Shown piece after piece: positions 12,001-21,670 of a DNA stretch of 64,000 bases. Each line of letters starts with the position of its first letter. Within the stretch, counting starts at the first letter, position 1. The notes beneath the pieces are model-generated. The model saw only the letters and a program-made list of their open reading frames with translations, was not told where the DNA came from and ran no database searches. Source of the stretch: Echinarachnius parma. Its lineage: Eukaryota > Echinodermata > Echinoidea > Clypeasteroida > Echinarachniidae. Both the position numbers and the translations under genes were made by a program. The stretch is taken from assembly GCA_037951105.1 (NCBI GenBank), contig JBAMJV010012292.1, positions 1 through 64,000 of the forward strand. Reading direction: 5' to 3'.

Positions 12001-15000
12001 AATACAACTCTGACTTTGTCCGGCTTTTTTGGGTGATATACCCCATGGTGTGGGATATACCAACTGGTGGAAATGTCCAGTTCACCTGCTGGAACCTTTT
12101 CTGCGTCACCTCTATCAAGAATCTCCTTCATGAATGTCATGTAGTGGTCTTTGTACCTGGGCCGTTTTAGGAGCTGACTCTTGAGCCCTATGAGTCGACC
12201 CATGGCAGCTCGACGATTGTTTGGGAGTATCGGATTACCTTTCTTGAAAGGGAGAGGCATTTCGTAGTAGCCGTCATCCCTTTGTTGGACTCCATCGCCA
12301 ACGATCTGCAGAAACTTCTTGTCTTCTTGAGACATGGTGTCGTGACCATTGATCTCATGGAAGTCCTTTTCCATCATCTGAAGGAAGTCTGCAGTCGTGA
12401 CCTCCTTTACTTGGGATTTGCAGACATACTGTATGTTTGCTTGACTGTCATTTGAGATAGGTGCCTCTACTCTCATACTGACAGTGCGATATGTTTGACC
12501 GAAGGTGTCAAAGTTCTCCGCAGTATTTGTCTGCGCACCTCCGACGATACTCCATCCCAATTCTGTCTCCACAGCGTAGGGCTCCTCATTTCTACCAGAA
12601 ATGCAGTTCAATGGGGCAAGAGCCTGTGCGCAGTTATATCCAATGAGCAGACCTATTGGACAGTCTTGCTTCGGTACGAGGAGGTTCGAGATGCTGTGAA
12701 GATGAGGCCAGCGATCAGCTGTCGAAGGTGTGGGGATATGGGCTTCGTTCATTGGGATTGAGCACCTAGAATATGCAGGAGGGAGGGATATCTTCGTGGA
12801 TGATCTGAATCCCCGAACGAGAAGATTGTCAAATCTCCTGCATGGTATCTTCGTGCTTGTGTCAGTCATCGTTGTTAGCCTCAATGTGGCAGCTTCCGAG
12901 TGTGCTTGAACTTCATCTCCGACACCATCCACAATGAAAGTTGTGTCTGACATTGTGTCCAGTAGAGCGTACACAAGAATTTCTTGCTCTGGATGATGTA
13001 CGCTGGATACAAATACTGGTAGAATCATTGAAGTAAGGGAGCGTTCTGTATCCGATTCGACTTTGTGGTTAGTGGATTCTTTGTCTTTGGTCGTATCGTC
13101 GGTCTGTGATCCAGATTTTTTGTCCAGAGTAGGGCGTTTGAAGGAGTCGTCGTGAAGGCTGGTGGGGTGACGTTTATTGCACACCTTACACTCACTCCTC
13201 TTCGGGCAGTCTTTCGACATGTGGCCTCTGTTTAAGCACCCAAAGCAGAGTCCTCCTTTCTTGACGAATTCTCTCCTTTCATCCATCGATTGTCGCCCAA
13301 AGTTTCTGCACTCTTCTAATGCATGGCTTGGCCGATTGCAGAAGATGCAGGTTCTTTGGGAGGTGCCTGGTTTGACAGTTGTGGCGTATGCCGTCCTTTT
13401 CTGAAACACAGGTCTTTTACTCCCTTCGGTCTGGTGTGGGCTATGTGTGTGTTTTTCCTTTCCTGACCTTGTCGCCTCGTAGGTCACGTACGGGTCATTA
13501 GCGATGTCCGCTTCTTCGGCCAGGAAAGACACAAACTCCTGGAAAGAAGGATATCTTCCATTTCCTTTTTTGAGTTTTGCCACGATGCGATTCCATCGAT
13601 GTCCTATCCAGTCAGGGAGTTTCGTGCAGATTTTATTGATCTCGCGCATGTCGTTTAGGATTTCCAGGTCTTTTATTTCTGCTGACGCCACAAGACATTG
13701 TTGAAGGAAGTCAGTCAGATGTTGGAGGCCTTTGTTGTCTCTATTAGAAACTCTTGGCCATGTGTCCAGTCTGGTGCGGAAGGCTTCGGATATGGTGAAA
13801 GGGCTGCCAAAGCGCTTCTCGAGCACCTCCTTGGCTTGTTCGAATGCCTTTTCCGACCTGAGTAGGAAGAATCCACTAACTGCATCCTTGGCCGATCCGC
13901 CGAGGTACCTCCTAAGGTAGTGGATTCTCTCATTGACTGGGATGCCTTGACTTTCGATTAGGGTTGTAAAGGCTGACAGCCAGTCGGGATATTGTAGTGG
14001 ATCACCCATGAAGATAGGTGGCTCCGGTATAGGTAATCTGGTGAGCGTCATCGTCCGGACAAGCGCTTCAGTCAGAGCGTCGTTTCTTTGAGCCTCTATA
14101 GATCGAGTTGGATAAAACACTGCTGACTGTGGATTCAAATGCTTTGTCTCAGAGGTGGTTCGATTATGAGATGAAGGGAGATCATCGGCTTTAGAAGTGC
14201 TCTCTTGGGCCTTTGGTTTGGGTTCCATCGTTATATCCTTTTTTTGCTTTGGGGATAGGAGCTGAGTCGATGACCTCACAGTGTCGGATGATGCGCCATC
14301 GTCCTCACCGTCATAGACTTTTAGTCTTGCAGCTTGCTCCTTCAGCTGCCCCTCGAGTCGTTCTTCTTCGATTTCTCTTCGGAGCTGTGCCATCTTGAGA
14401 GAAGCCCTTTTTTTCCGAGCATCTTCTTCTATCTCAAGGCGCTCCAGTTCTTGTTGACGCTCATTTTGTCGTTTCTGCGCTGCAAGCTTCTCTTGCAGAG
14501 CTGCGGTTTCAGCTGCAATTACCAATCTCTTTGACGAAATTGCTGATGCTCTCGATGACTTGGAGGTAGTTGACCTTCTTGCGATGGACGACAGTTTCTC
14601 GGTGGAAACAGTCGCTACGATTCTAGAGATTGCATCAACAACAAGTGGGGAGAGCTTGTCTAAGTGAGTCACAATCTCTTCTGTGTCGTCTTGAATTTCT
14701 GAAAGTTCTTCTGCGATTTGCTGAAGCGATTTAAATCTCGCAGAAATATCAGTCTTGCTGATGGAGAGTTCGTCATGCTTTATGGGTACACTATCTAGTA
14801 GTTTGCCAGTGTTTTTTAGGATTGTCAAAATATCGAGATGCTCTGCGTAAAATTTGCCGGTTAACTCATCTTCACGATTTTGTCTTGCCTTTTCTGTTGG
14901 CTTTCGAGTGCGGGTAGAACGGCGCATGTTAGTTGCAGAAACATCATCAGCTATTTCTACCTCAGAGTCTGTGTCTGTGTGATGTTCAGGAACATTAATA

Positions 15001-15035
15001 GCTTGATTTCTATCCTGATCCATTTTGGCAGACAT
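9039..15035 (-). CDS. BEL/Pao gag-pol polyprotein (1998 aa)
   Basis: A single uninterrupted frame; ATG at 15035, with another in-frame Met five codons on. In order: a charged coiled coil (about 170-250), a retrotransposon gag domain of the DUF1759 type (about 340-500, with PDWLSAF and RYLGGSA), three CCHC-like zinc motifs (about 562-630), a retropepsin-like site LLDTMSDTTF (about 695), reverse transcriptase with FYVDD (about 1133), RNase H with HHFSDAS (about 1315), an integrase zinc finger followed by the catalytic D, D and E in GLDCFGPF, RCDQGTNF and GVWERQ (about 1690, 1754, 1800), and a C-terminal DUF5641-type segment. The product would package its RNA, copy it and integrate the cDNA. The protease has DTMS where D(T/S)GS is classical. 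Gag and pol are fused in frame, so no frameshift is needed. Confidence 0.96.
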   Translation of the reverse strand: MSAKMDQDRNQAINVPEHHTDTDSEVEIADDVSATNMRRSTRTRKPTEKARQNREDELTGKFYAEHLDILTILKNTGKLLDSVPIKHDELSISKTDISARFKSLQQIAEELSEIQDDTEEIVTHLDKLSPLVVDAISRIVATVSTEKLSSIARRSTTSKSSRASAISSKRLVIAAETAALQEKLAAQKRQNERQQELERLEIEEDARKKRASLKMAQLRREIEEERLEGQLKEQAARLKVYDGEDDGASSDTVRSSTQLLSPKQKKDITMEPKPKAQESTSKADDLPSSHNRTTSETKHLNPQSAVFYPTRSIEAQRNDALTEALVRTMTLTRLPIPEPPIFMGDPLQYPDWLSAFTTLIESQGIPVNERIHYLRRYLGGSAKDAVSGFFLLRSEKAFEQAKEVLEKRFGSPFTISEAFRTRLDTWPRVSNRDNKGLQHLTDFLQQCLVASAEIKDLEILNDMREINKICTKLPDWIGHRWNRIVAKLKKGNGRYPSFQEFVSFLAEEADIANDPYVTYEATRSGKEKHTHSPHQTEGSKRPVFQKRTAYATTVKPGTSQRTCIFCNRPSHALEECRNFGRQSMDERREFVKKGGLCFGCLNRGHMSKDCPKRSECKVCNKRHPTSLHDDSFKRPTLDKKSGSQTDDTTKDKESTNHKVESDTERSLTSMILPVFVSSVHHPEQEILVYALLDTMSDTTFIVDGVGDEVQAHSEAATLRLTTMTDTSTKIPCRRFDNLLVRGFRSSTKISLPPAYSRCSIPMNEAHIPTPSTADRWPHLHSISNLLVPKQDCPIGLLIGYNCAQALAPLNCISGRNEEPYAVETELGWSIVGGAQTNTAENFDTFGQTYRTVSMRVEAPISNDSQANIQYVCKSQVKEVTTADFLQMMEKDFHEINGHDTMSQEDKKFLQIVGDGVQQRDDGYYEMPLPFKKGNPILPNNRRAAMGRLIGLKSQLLKRPRYKDHYMTFMKEILDRGDAEKVPAGELDISTSWYIPHHGVYHPKKPDKVRVVFDCSARYQGTCLNDHLLQGPDLINPLIGVLCRFRQEPIAFTCDVEKMYHQFRVSRQHQDYLRFLWWEDGDLSKTPVDYRMKVHLFGATSSPGCANFGLKQIAKDHKEISVEAADFLTRNFYVDDGLKCESTEENAINLIKKAVSMCAQGNLRLHKFICNNPRVTSSIPESERAAGAKTSLELGQHESTAIERALGLQWCIDSDEFCFRLALKDNPLTRRGLLATVASIYDPLGLIAPLVLVGRLILQEMCRNKMDWDDPVPEELRPQWEKWRQEMLKLDSIKIPRCFQPQDFGKPTEVELHHFSDASLSGYGQCSYVRLKNKSGDVHCSLVMAKARVCPLKPTTIPRLELQAATCSVKIANILSNELDYKSAKHHFWTDSKVVLGYIQNETKRFHMFVANRVERILQTSRPEQWSYVASAENPADHASRGLTTEEMLSSNWLTGPSFLWESEISPQEITAEVSADDVEVKSATVHATQAKNFTSFEARLTRFSSLQNALTAVAVIVKCCYRRKGLRIDEIESKQVAERNLIRAIQKEAFHDERKQIKMGCSTISKCNPLRQLDPFLDDHDLLRVGGRLKKAEMMYGAKHPVILSKESHLSKLIVWRYHERTAHQGRNMTINAIRSGGYWITGCRRIVSSLISKCIHCIKHRGKPKGQKAADLPQDRLEPSPPFTYCGLDCFGPFIIKEGRKELKRYGLILTCMSMRAVHIEVLDDMSTDAFLNGLRCFIAIRGNVRLIRCDQGTNFIGAKHELKQALRELDGDQVATQLLKLDCEFKLNPPSSSHMGGVWERQIRNVRNVLDGILEQSGTQLSISSLRTFLYEAMAIVNSRPLTVENLESPDGPLPLTPNHVLTMKSGLVMPPPGKFVKEDLYLRKRWRRVQYLTNLFWARWKKEYLHTLQPRKIWTEPQRNLEVNDIVILKDEGLCRTDWSIAKVVETFPSDDGLVRKVKLVMATRDLDKHGKPLHKRTVLERPVHKLIVLIPNSK

Positions 15036-16333
15036 CACACTACCTTACATTAACATTAACGATTACAGGGGATTAGTCCCTTTCAATTTTTCTTTATTAT
15101 TTTAATTAAATATTTTAATTATTCTATCTCTTTATTTAATTATTTAAGGGGAATAATTAATGAAAGGCTAGCACCAACTAAAATTATGCAATAACAGGAA
15201 TGCAAATTTATAAGTACGAGCATCGACTATACAAAGCGAACAAATAAAAGAATAATTAAATCGCGGCAACTAGCTTAGGTGCATTTCATAAATCAGCGCA
15301 AAGAGAAGATAAGTTTCCTCGCTCCCAAGCACATAAGTGTTCACACAAGTTAATTATAGTAAGGACTACTTAAATTCTGGCAATTTCTTATAAGCTAATA
15401 AAATGACTTACTCCTTAAATTAAAGATGTTTTAAATCACTTCAAATTCAGCCTATTATATAAAAATAACTATTTTACCAATTGTGTAATGAAAGAGTTTA
15501 AGCTTTCAATTAAATCCTTGTTTGATAATTCTAACTTTAGATAACAGCGGTGTGTACAATAATCTTGTTCTAAGATCTGTTATTAAAACATTACAAAGTA
15601 TAATGAGATTCAACATACACAATTTTGTCCAGCAACAAAAATATTGATGCTCCTTTATAAGAAACTGTACAATTTCTATAAATTGCCTAGAATAAACAAG
15701 GTTTTAAACGACAAATTTTGTTCAAATAATTATCATTATCTTATTATAAAGACTAAATTATTCATGAGTTTACTTAAAAATTCAACTTGTGCAACGATCT
15801 TGAATTTCTGTTGCAAAACGAATCAATATAAATTATCTCACGTTATTTTCTTAATGAAATATAAGGCAAAATAACTTATTAAAGTACAAAGCGAAATAAA
15901 TCATTAATTGTACTTAAGATTTAAAAACAATGGGCATGCATGCACAATACATGTATAATGAATAATACCACAATCTGGTGTCGGGGCCGCTATCAGATTG
16001 CTGAGTAGTGCTGTAAGAGTCACAGTTCATTTGCTTGTGTTGAGTCAAATGCTTGAGTTCTGCTTTGTTGTTGAAGTTCAAAACTCAACGGCTAATCGAA
16101 AATCGAAGATTCAAGTTCAAGTTCAGTTACTTATCGTTCGTGCTTGCGAGAGTTTACCAGGATTCTGAGCCGTCAATCAGTTGCCGATTTCCCTGCGTTG
16201 TGCCGGACTGCGATGGTCTTGGCGTGAAGCGCTTACGGGAACGAGTGCACCGGTTGACATCGAATGGCTCATCGGCTTGGTATGATGTTCATCGACTTGA
16301 CGTTGGACAGGTTCATTGTCCATCGAGTTTCAC
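15036..16333 (-). other. BEL 5' leader between 5' LTR and gag-pol
   Basis: About 1.3 kb, AT-rich, with no convincing gene. The minus-strand sequence right after the 5' LTR (from 16333 downwards) begins GTGAAACTCG; a TGG that could start a primer-binding site lies about 12 nt in, but no tRNA match could be made. The leader is long and probably carries packaging and translation signals. Confidence 0.5.
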
Positions 16334-17647
16334 TGTAACTGCCACTCAAGACAAAAGTACCAACGCTGGAACGGATGTTGATTAATAAATCGAATGTTCG
16401 AAGTATTTATTCGCACAACAGTGCCGTGAAACTGTATATAAAGAACAATGCAAAGAAATATAATAAATGCTCAGTAAAACTGTGTGTAAAAACAATGCAT
16501 AGAAATACAGTGTGTTGTTTGATAACAATGAGTACATTCTTGACACTAGCACTATAATGAGTTTCCTTTCTTCATAAATCACATGGCTTGTGATATAAAA
16601 AATAATCGTGAAATTACTGTTTATCAGTGTCTTATGAACATAACACATTACATTAGTGAAATGTTTCAGCTTAACTATAAAACCTCTTGTCAATACACGA
16701 ATCAAATGAAGACTTCTCGGGTTTAATATGTCTGGAAGTTACGAGACAAACTACTGTTGTTTAACTGCTCTAACATTGATTCTCTACTCTAAATGACGAT
16801 TATTTATCTTACATACACAGTATCACAACATCACAACTACAGCTTAAAAACATAAGCTTTATAACATCCTCACAATCATTTGGGATGACACTTAACACAT
16901 GAGTTATAATTACGTAAATGGATCAAAAGGGCAATGCGATCCATTTTTCACAAGAGTACGTGTACAATCGCTGATGTGTGCGATTGCTTATATGTAGTTT
17001 CTACATCGTAACTTTCTTTATCAACAGTACAATAAATTAGTTAAAGAACTAGCGATGTTTCATTTATAACAAATCGCCATATCATATAGTAAGAATTAAA
17101 CAAATCTTGATAACTTCTTCCGTAAAAACTCACCTCGTTGGCTGGACATCATTGCCTTAAAGCAGCATAAATACGAAATTAAGAGGGCATTTTTGAACGA
17201 TGTTATCCCTCGGATCAAAATCCAAAATGGCGAAAAGCACTCGATGGCGCATTAATACACCCAAGTCATATTGAGTTAAACATAATATATATGGGAGAAG
17301 TCTCGTTGGAAGAAGGGTTTTGACTTGTTATAACAATCATAACATTTATAAGAGTTATTCGAATTATTCAGATAATCAAACCTTTAAATACAAAAACAGT
17401 TATCTGCCTGCAAATGAGGAACTATATCTTCAGCGCGCATATAAATTATGCGCGTCAATGTAATCAATACTCAAATCAGTGCACGCGAATAAATTGCGTT
17501 AAAAAGAACCACGAAAGATTGTGCGGGCTAAAGGCTCGCCCACGGAGGCTCGCCCACGGAGGCTCGGGACGTTCAATGCAGCACACAAAGTGCGTGCGAT
17601 GCTCAATCTACATTATTCATTGCATAATCTCACTGGCAGCAGCCACA
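16334..17647 (-). repeat. BEL 5' LTR
   Basis: 1314 bp, direct repeat of 7546-8864. The copies differ by a handful of small indels, for example around 16883 versus 8096 and 16915-16945 versus 8125-8155. It would supply the promoter for minus-strand transcription of the element. Confidence 0.93.
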
Positions 17648-17652
17648 CCAAT
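17648..17652. repeat. BEL target-site duplication, right copy (CCAAT)
   Basis: CCAAT immediately after the LTR terminus CA at 17647, identical to 7541-7545. Confidence 0.93.
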
Positions 17653-18401
17653 CAACTTCATACCTAGTTGGTCACCAGCTCGAACCCAAGACTTTTGAGG
17701 AAGTGTCATCAAAGTATCCTTTGCCAGACAATTGTCAGCTTATTGACACTCCCAAAGTGAACCCACCCATTTGGGAAAATCTCCCTGTGACTACCAAGGC
17801 CAGAGATATCAAAATCCAAAGGGCCCAAAAGTCACTGTCCAAAGGACTGAATGCTTATCTCCGAACTCTGTCATCGTCATCGATTTCGGAAACCCAGCAA
17901 GATGCTCTTGCTCTTCTGTGCAACGCTCAGTATGAACTGAACTGCCTCAGGAAAGATTTCATCAAACCTGACTTAAATTCCAAGTACTCACATCTGTGTA
18001 AACCGTCTACACCTGTTTCTAGACTCCTTTTTGGAGATAACCTGAGCAAGCAAGTGAAAGACTTGAAGGACCAGCAACTTGCCACAGCTGGAGTCACGAA
18101 AGGATCATATGGATATGGTAAAACAAGACCATACTCATCTCAACAGCACTACCATCCCTACAAGGGACATGCGTCGGCACAGCAAAGACAGTACCGCGCT
18201 GCAGGATGGACCAGCTCAAATCCGTCCTACCGCCCACGCAGTGGGACAGCTGACAGGCCTTTTTTAGGCCAGGGCCCCCAGGGACGGGGCAGATACCAAG
18301 CTCCTCACACTCAGACAAGTATGACGAGGGGTCAGCCAAAGATGCAGAACCCTCAAGCCAGACAGGGCCAAAACCAGGGTCCCAATCAGAGGAGGAAGTA
18401 G
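17653..18401 (+). CDS. DIRS gag, 3' part
   Basis: An open frame from the BEL target site to the stop at 18399-18401. It is in phase with the gag segment left of the insertion, so the two halves were one protein. Features: KYPLPDNCQ, a helical region with NAQYELNCLRKDF, then a long basic, Gln/Gly/Tyr/Arg-rich tail (about 18100-18400) that probably binds RNA. No zinc knuckle is visible, as is common in DIRS gag proteins. It overlaps the reverse-transcriptase frame at its 3' end. In the present genome it is separated from its N-terminus and not expressible as an intact protein. Confidence 0.8.
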
Positions 18402-18430
18402 AAGACCACAGGTCTACTAATCCAGAAGAG

Positions 18431-20377
18431 GTGAGTACCTCATTTGATTGTAATCCTACAAGTAAATCAGACCCTTTGGTTGTGAAAGTCGGAGGTCGAC
18501 TGAATGCTCATTATCATGAATGGTGTGATATAACATCAGATCCTGTGATTCTAAATGCAGTTCGGGGTTATGAGATTGAATTTGCTACACTCCCGGTACA
18601 AAATGAACCACCTATGCAATATAAATGCAAATCTGAAACGTTTAGTAGCATAAACAAGGAAGTTCAAAATCTTTTGGAGAAAAATGTCATTGAATCTAGT
18701 GTACACGAAGAAGGAGAATTCATATCAAATATTTTCTCCAGACCCAAAAAGAATGGAGGTACTAGAATTATTCTAGATCTTTCTGAATTGAACAAATGCC
18801 TGGACTACCAGCATTTCAAGATGGATAATATCCATACAGCAATCCATCTCCTAACCCCAAACTGTTATATGGCATCAGTTGACCTCCGAGATGCATACTA
18901 TTCAGTGCCAGTTAACTCAAATCACAGAAAATATCTAAAATTCATGTGGAATAATCAATTGTGGCAGTTTAAGGTATTGCCTAATGGACTTAGCACGGCA
19001 CCAAGGCTTTTCACAAAATTGCTGAAGCCTGTGTTTTCAGAACTGAGAAGAAAAGGACACACCGTTGTAGGATATCTGGACGATACTATTATCATAGGAG
19101 ATGATGAAAAGAAAACAAAAGAAGCCATCACGGCTACAACTAGCCTTTTCTCGAAGCTAGGTTTCATAGTACACCCAGAGAAATCAGTGTTGAGGCCTGT
19201 AAAGGAGCTGCAGTTCCTCGGCTTCATCCTAGATTCAGAGAATATGATCATGAAATTACCAGAAGATAAAGTCCAAGATATCACTCACGTGTGTGTGGAT
19301 CTTCTCAACAATGAAAACCCCTCCATTCGGACGGTTGCTATGGTAATAGGAAAACTAGTAGCTTCTCTTCCGGCTGTCCAGTACGGTCCCCTCCATTATA
19401 GGGCTTTAGAGAAGGATAAAATAAGGGCCCTTAAGTGCAATAGAGGCCATTTTGATAGAAAGATGAATCTTTCACTTGAATCAAGACTAGAACTAGAATG
19501 GTGGATCGCACATATCAAATATATGACTGCGCCCATGGCAAGAGACAAGCCACGTGTTGAAGTAAGAACTGATGCTAGTGGAGCAGGTTGGGGGGCAACT
19601 GATCTTAGCTCATCTACAGGGGGTAGATGGAGTGCGGAAGAAGTTCGCATGGCCCAACACAGTGGGATAAATTACCTTGAAACTCTGGCAGCCGGTATAG
19701 GACTAAAAGCATTATGTTCCAATTTGCATGACACTCACATTTTGCTTCGTTTAGACAACACCACAGCTGTGGCGTACATTAATAACATGGGAGGCATCAA
19801 ATCCAACGATTGTAATCGTATGGCACAAGAAATTTGGGATTGGTGTATCCAGCGTAATATCTGGATCACAGCCGCCCACCTACCGGGTAAACTAAACACT
19901 GAAGCAGACTTGCGCTCCAGACGTTTTAATGATAGAACGGAATGGATGCTTGACAGGAATGTATTTGATAGTGTTGTTCATAGATTTGGGCTGCCAGACA
20001 TTGACATGTTTGCATCAAGGCTTAACAAACAGCTAGATAGATATGTGTCCTGGTACCCAGACCCAGATGCAGAGAATGTTGATGCCTTCACTATTGATTG
20101 GAGTAGATTCAATTTCTATGCTTTCCCTCCATTTTGTCTCATAGCAAAGTGCCTTCAAAAAATCAGGAATGATGAGGCAACAGGCATCATGGTCGTACCT
20201 AATTGGCCGTCTCAGCCATGGTTCCCAGTGCTGCAGAAAATGACAGTGGGGGAGGCCATGTTTATTCCAAGATCTAGCTCACTCTTAGTACAACCAGTTA
20301 CTCATGTTCCTCACCCATTAAATCAATATTTGGATCTTTTATGTTGCAGATTATGTCCGACCCCCTGGAAAAATTAG
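18431..20377 (+). CDS. DIRS reverse transcriptase-RNase H
   Basis: A 648-codon frame, also open upstream of 18431 and overlapping the end of gag in the -1 frame. There is no ATG near its beginning (first ATG about 60 codons in), so it is probably expressed by frameshifting from gag or by re-initiation; no canonical slippery heptamer was noticed. Reverse transcriptase: KKNGGTRIILDLSELNK, SVDLRDAYYSVP and the catalytic VGYLDDTIII (19072-19083). RNase H: RTDASGAGWG (about 19565), LETLAAGI and LRLDNTTAVAYI. The C-terminal part (DIDMFASRLN, WYPDPDAENVDAF, YAFPPF, PNWPSQPW) matches the conserved region after RNase H in DIRS elements, often described as a degenerate adenine methyltransferase-like domain; that assignment is from family knowledge. 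The last codons overlap the recombinase frame. Confidence 0.93.
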   Translation: MSTSFDCNPTSKSDPLVVKVGGRLNAHYHEWCDITSDPVILNAVRGYEIEFATLPVQNEPPMQYKCKSETFSSINKEVQNLLEKNVIESSVHEEGEFISNIFSRPKKNGGTRIILDLSELNKCLDYQHFKMDNIHTAIHLLTPNCYMASVDLRDAYYSVPVNSNHRKYLKFMWNNQLWQFKVLPNGLSTAPRLFTKLLKPVFSELRRKGHTVVGYLDDTIIIGDDEKKTKEAITATTSLFSKLGFIVHPEKSVLRPVKELQFLGFILDSENMIMKLPEDKVQDITHVCVDLLNNENPSIRTVAMVIGKLVASLPAVQYGPLHYRALEKDKIRALKCNRGHFDRKMNLSLESRLELEWWIAHIKYMTAPMARDKPRVEVRTDASGAGWGATDLSSSTGGRWSAEEVRMAQHSGINYLETLAAGIGLKALCSNLHDTHILLRLDNTTAVAYINNMGGIKSNDCNRMAQEIWDWCIQRNIWITAAHLPGKLNTEADLRSRRFNDRTEWMLDRNVFDSVVHRFGLPDIDMFASRLNKQLDRYVSWYPDPDAENVDAFTIDWSRFNFYAFPPFCLIAKCLQKIRNDEATGIMVVPNWPSQPWFPVLQKMTVGEAMFIPRSSSLLVQPVTHVPHPLNQYLDLLCCRLCPTPWKN

Positions 20378-21327
20378 GACTACACAAAAGAATTATCAGC
20401 ATCATCTCTGCTTCGTGGAGACCGTCAACAAGAAGACAATACGCAGTTTACATCCGAAAGTGGACGGATTTCTGCTCCAGAAAGAACATAAATCATCTCC
20501 ATGCCGATGTTAGCATGGTGCTGGAATTCCTAAGTGAACTATTCTATGATCAAAACGCAGGATATAGCGTCGTGAACCAAGCACGTAGCGCTCTTTCATC
20601 CTTTCTTGTACTTAGTGACAATAGGTTTGAAATTGGAAACCATCCACTCATCAGCCGATTCATGAGAGGAATTTTTCATAAAAGACCACCGCAGCCAAGA
20701 TACAAAGAAGTATGGGACGCGGCCATTGTACTAAATCATCTACGAAGGCTTTCACCAGCGACAGGATTGGACCTGAAAACGCTAACTATGAAGTTATGTA
20801 TGTTGATTGCGCTGTTAGCAGCACAACGTGTGCAGTCTATCCACCTCTTAAATTTGGACTACATGGTGATGAAAGAAGATAAAGTAGTCTTTATGTTTCA
20901 AGAACTACTAAAACAATCGAGGCCAGGAAAAGCAGATTATGTTCTAAAACTGCATGCCTATGCTCCAGACAGGAGACTGTGTATTGTGCGTTATCTGAAA
21001 AGGTACATTCTTGAAACCAACAAGATCCGCGGTGAAGAACGCGGTTTGTTTATTAGCTACCAGAAACCCCACAAGCGTGTTACAGCAGCTACTATTGCCA
21101 GATGGATAAAGCTGACTATGGCAGCAGCAGGAATTGACACGGGGGTGTACAAGGCCCATTCTACGAGGGCAGCATCTACATCAGCCGCATGTGGTGCAAA
21201 CCTGCCAGTGCAGCAGATCCTGGACCAAGCAGGATGGTCAAATGAAAAGACCTTCCAAAGGTACTACAGGAAGCCTACGGAGAACACGGCATCCTTCGCT
21301 TCCGCAGTCATCGGACAGTCACAGTAA
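20341..21327 (+). CDS. DIRS tyrosine recombinase
   Basis: 328 codons from ATG 20341 (a second in-frame ATG is at 20353), overlapping the reverse-transcriptase frame by 37 nt. The N-terminal half resembles a SAM-like core-binding domain (SWRPSTRRQYAVYIRKWTDFC). The catalytic half keeps the tyrosine recombinase signature: Arg in AAQRVQSIH (about 20826), the H-x-x-R box in KAHSTRAAS (about 21151-21177), a Trp in AGWSNEKT, and the nucleophile Tyr in QRYYRKP (about 21258-21275). It would integrate the circular cDNA by site-specific recombination in place of a DDE integrase. The frame is intact. Confidence 0.95.
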   Translation: MLQIMSDPLEKLGLHKRIISIISASWRPSTRRQYAVYIRKWTDFCSRKNINHLHADVSMVLEFLSELFYDQNAGYSVVNQARSALSSFLVLSDNRFEIGNHPLISRFMRGIFHKRPPQPRYKEVWDAAIVLNHLRRLSPATGLDLKTLTMKLCMLIALLAAQRVQSIHLLNLDYMVMKEDKVVFMFQELLKQSRPGKADYVLKLHAYAPDRRLCIVRYLKRYILETNKIRGEERGLFISYQKPHKRVTAATIARWIKLTMAAAGIDTGVYKAHSTRAASTSAACGANLPVQQILDQAGWSNEKTFQRYYRKPTENTASFASAVIGQSQ

Positions 21328-21444
21328 CAATTGTCCAGGTATTTACTCTGCAGTCTTATTCATTTTGTCCTTCGAGGATTGAGTTATTCAGAATAACTTA
21401 TCTGCTATGTTTATTAGTAGGATTGTGACTGCTGAGCTTCAAAA

Positions 21445-21561
21445 TCTCTTGTTAACGTAATATCTCACGAAATTACGTAATAAAATAGATAGATTAAACG
21501 AGAACTTACCTGTTTGAAGTTTAATCCTTATTTTATAAGGAATGTAGTGGGGATATTACGT
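21445..21561. repeat. DIRS internal complementary region
   Basis: 21445-21487 is the exact inverted complement of the left terminus (6723-6765). 21482-21561 is the inverted complement of the right terminus (about 21719-21798). The two segments share the AAAATA (TATTTT) core at 21483-21488, i.e. they read as the two element ends joined. In the DIRS1 model this region templates completion of the termini and circle formation. Confidence 0.9.
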
Positions 21562-21670
21562 CCCTCCTCTCCCACCCATTGGATATATTTCAAGGGTATA
21601 AAATCAACAGGTTTTTAGTTCTCGATAATCTCTTAGTTTCAGCAGTCACAACCCTTCTTCTGCTTCCAAG

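Larger units (their letters stand above)
7546..17647 (-). mobile_element. Full-length BEL/Pao LTR retrotransposon
   Basis: A 10,102-bp element on the minus strand. It has near-identical direct LTRs (7546-8864 and 16334-17647), a purine-rich tract next to the 3' LTR, a single 6-kb gag-pol frame and a 5-bp CCAAT target duplication. Domain order (gag, protease, RT, RNase H, integrase) and the 5-bp duplication identify BEL/Pao. No env-like frame follows pol. The LTRs differ by only a few short indels and substitutions, and the polyprotein is uninterrupted, so insertion was recent and the copy may be active. It interrupts the gag of a DIRS-like element, which must be older. Confidence 0.95.
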
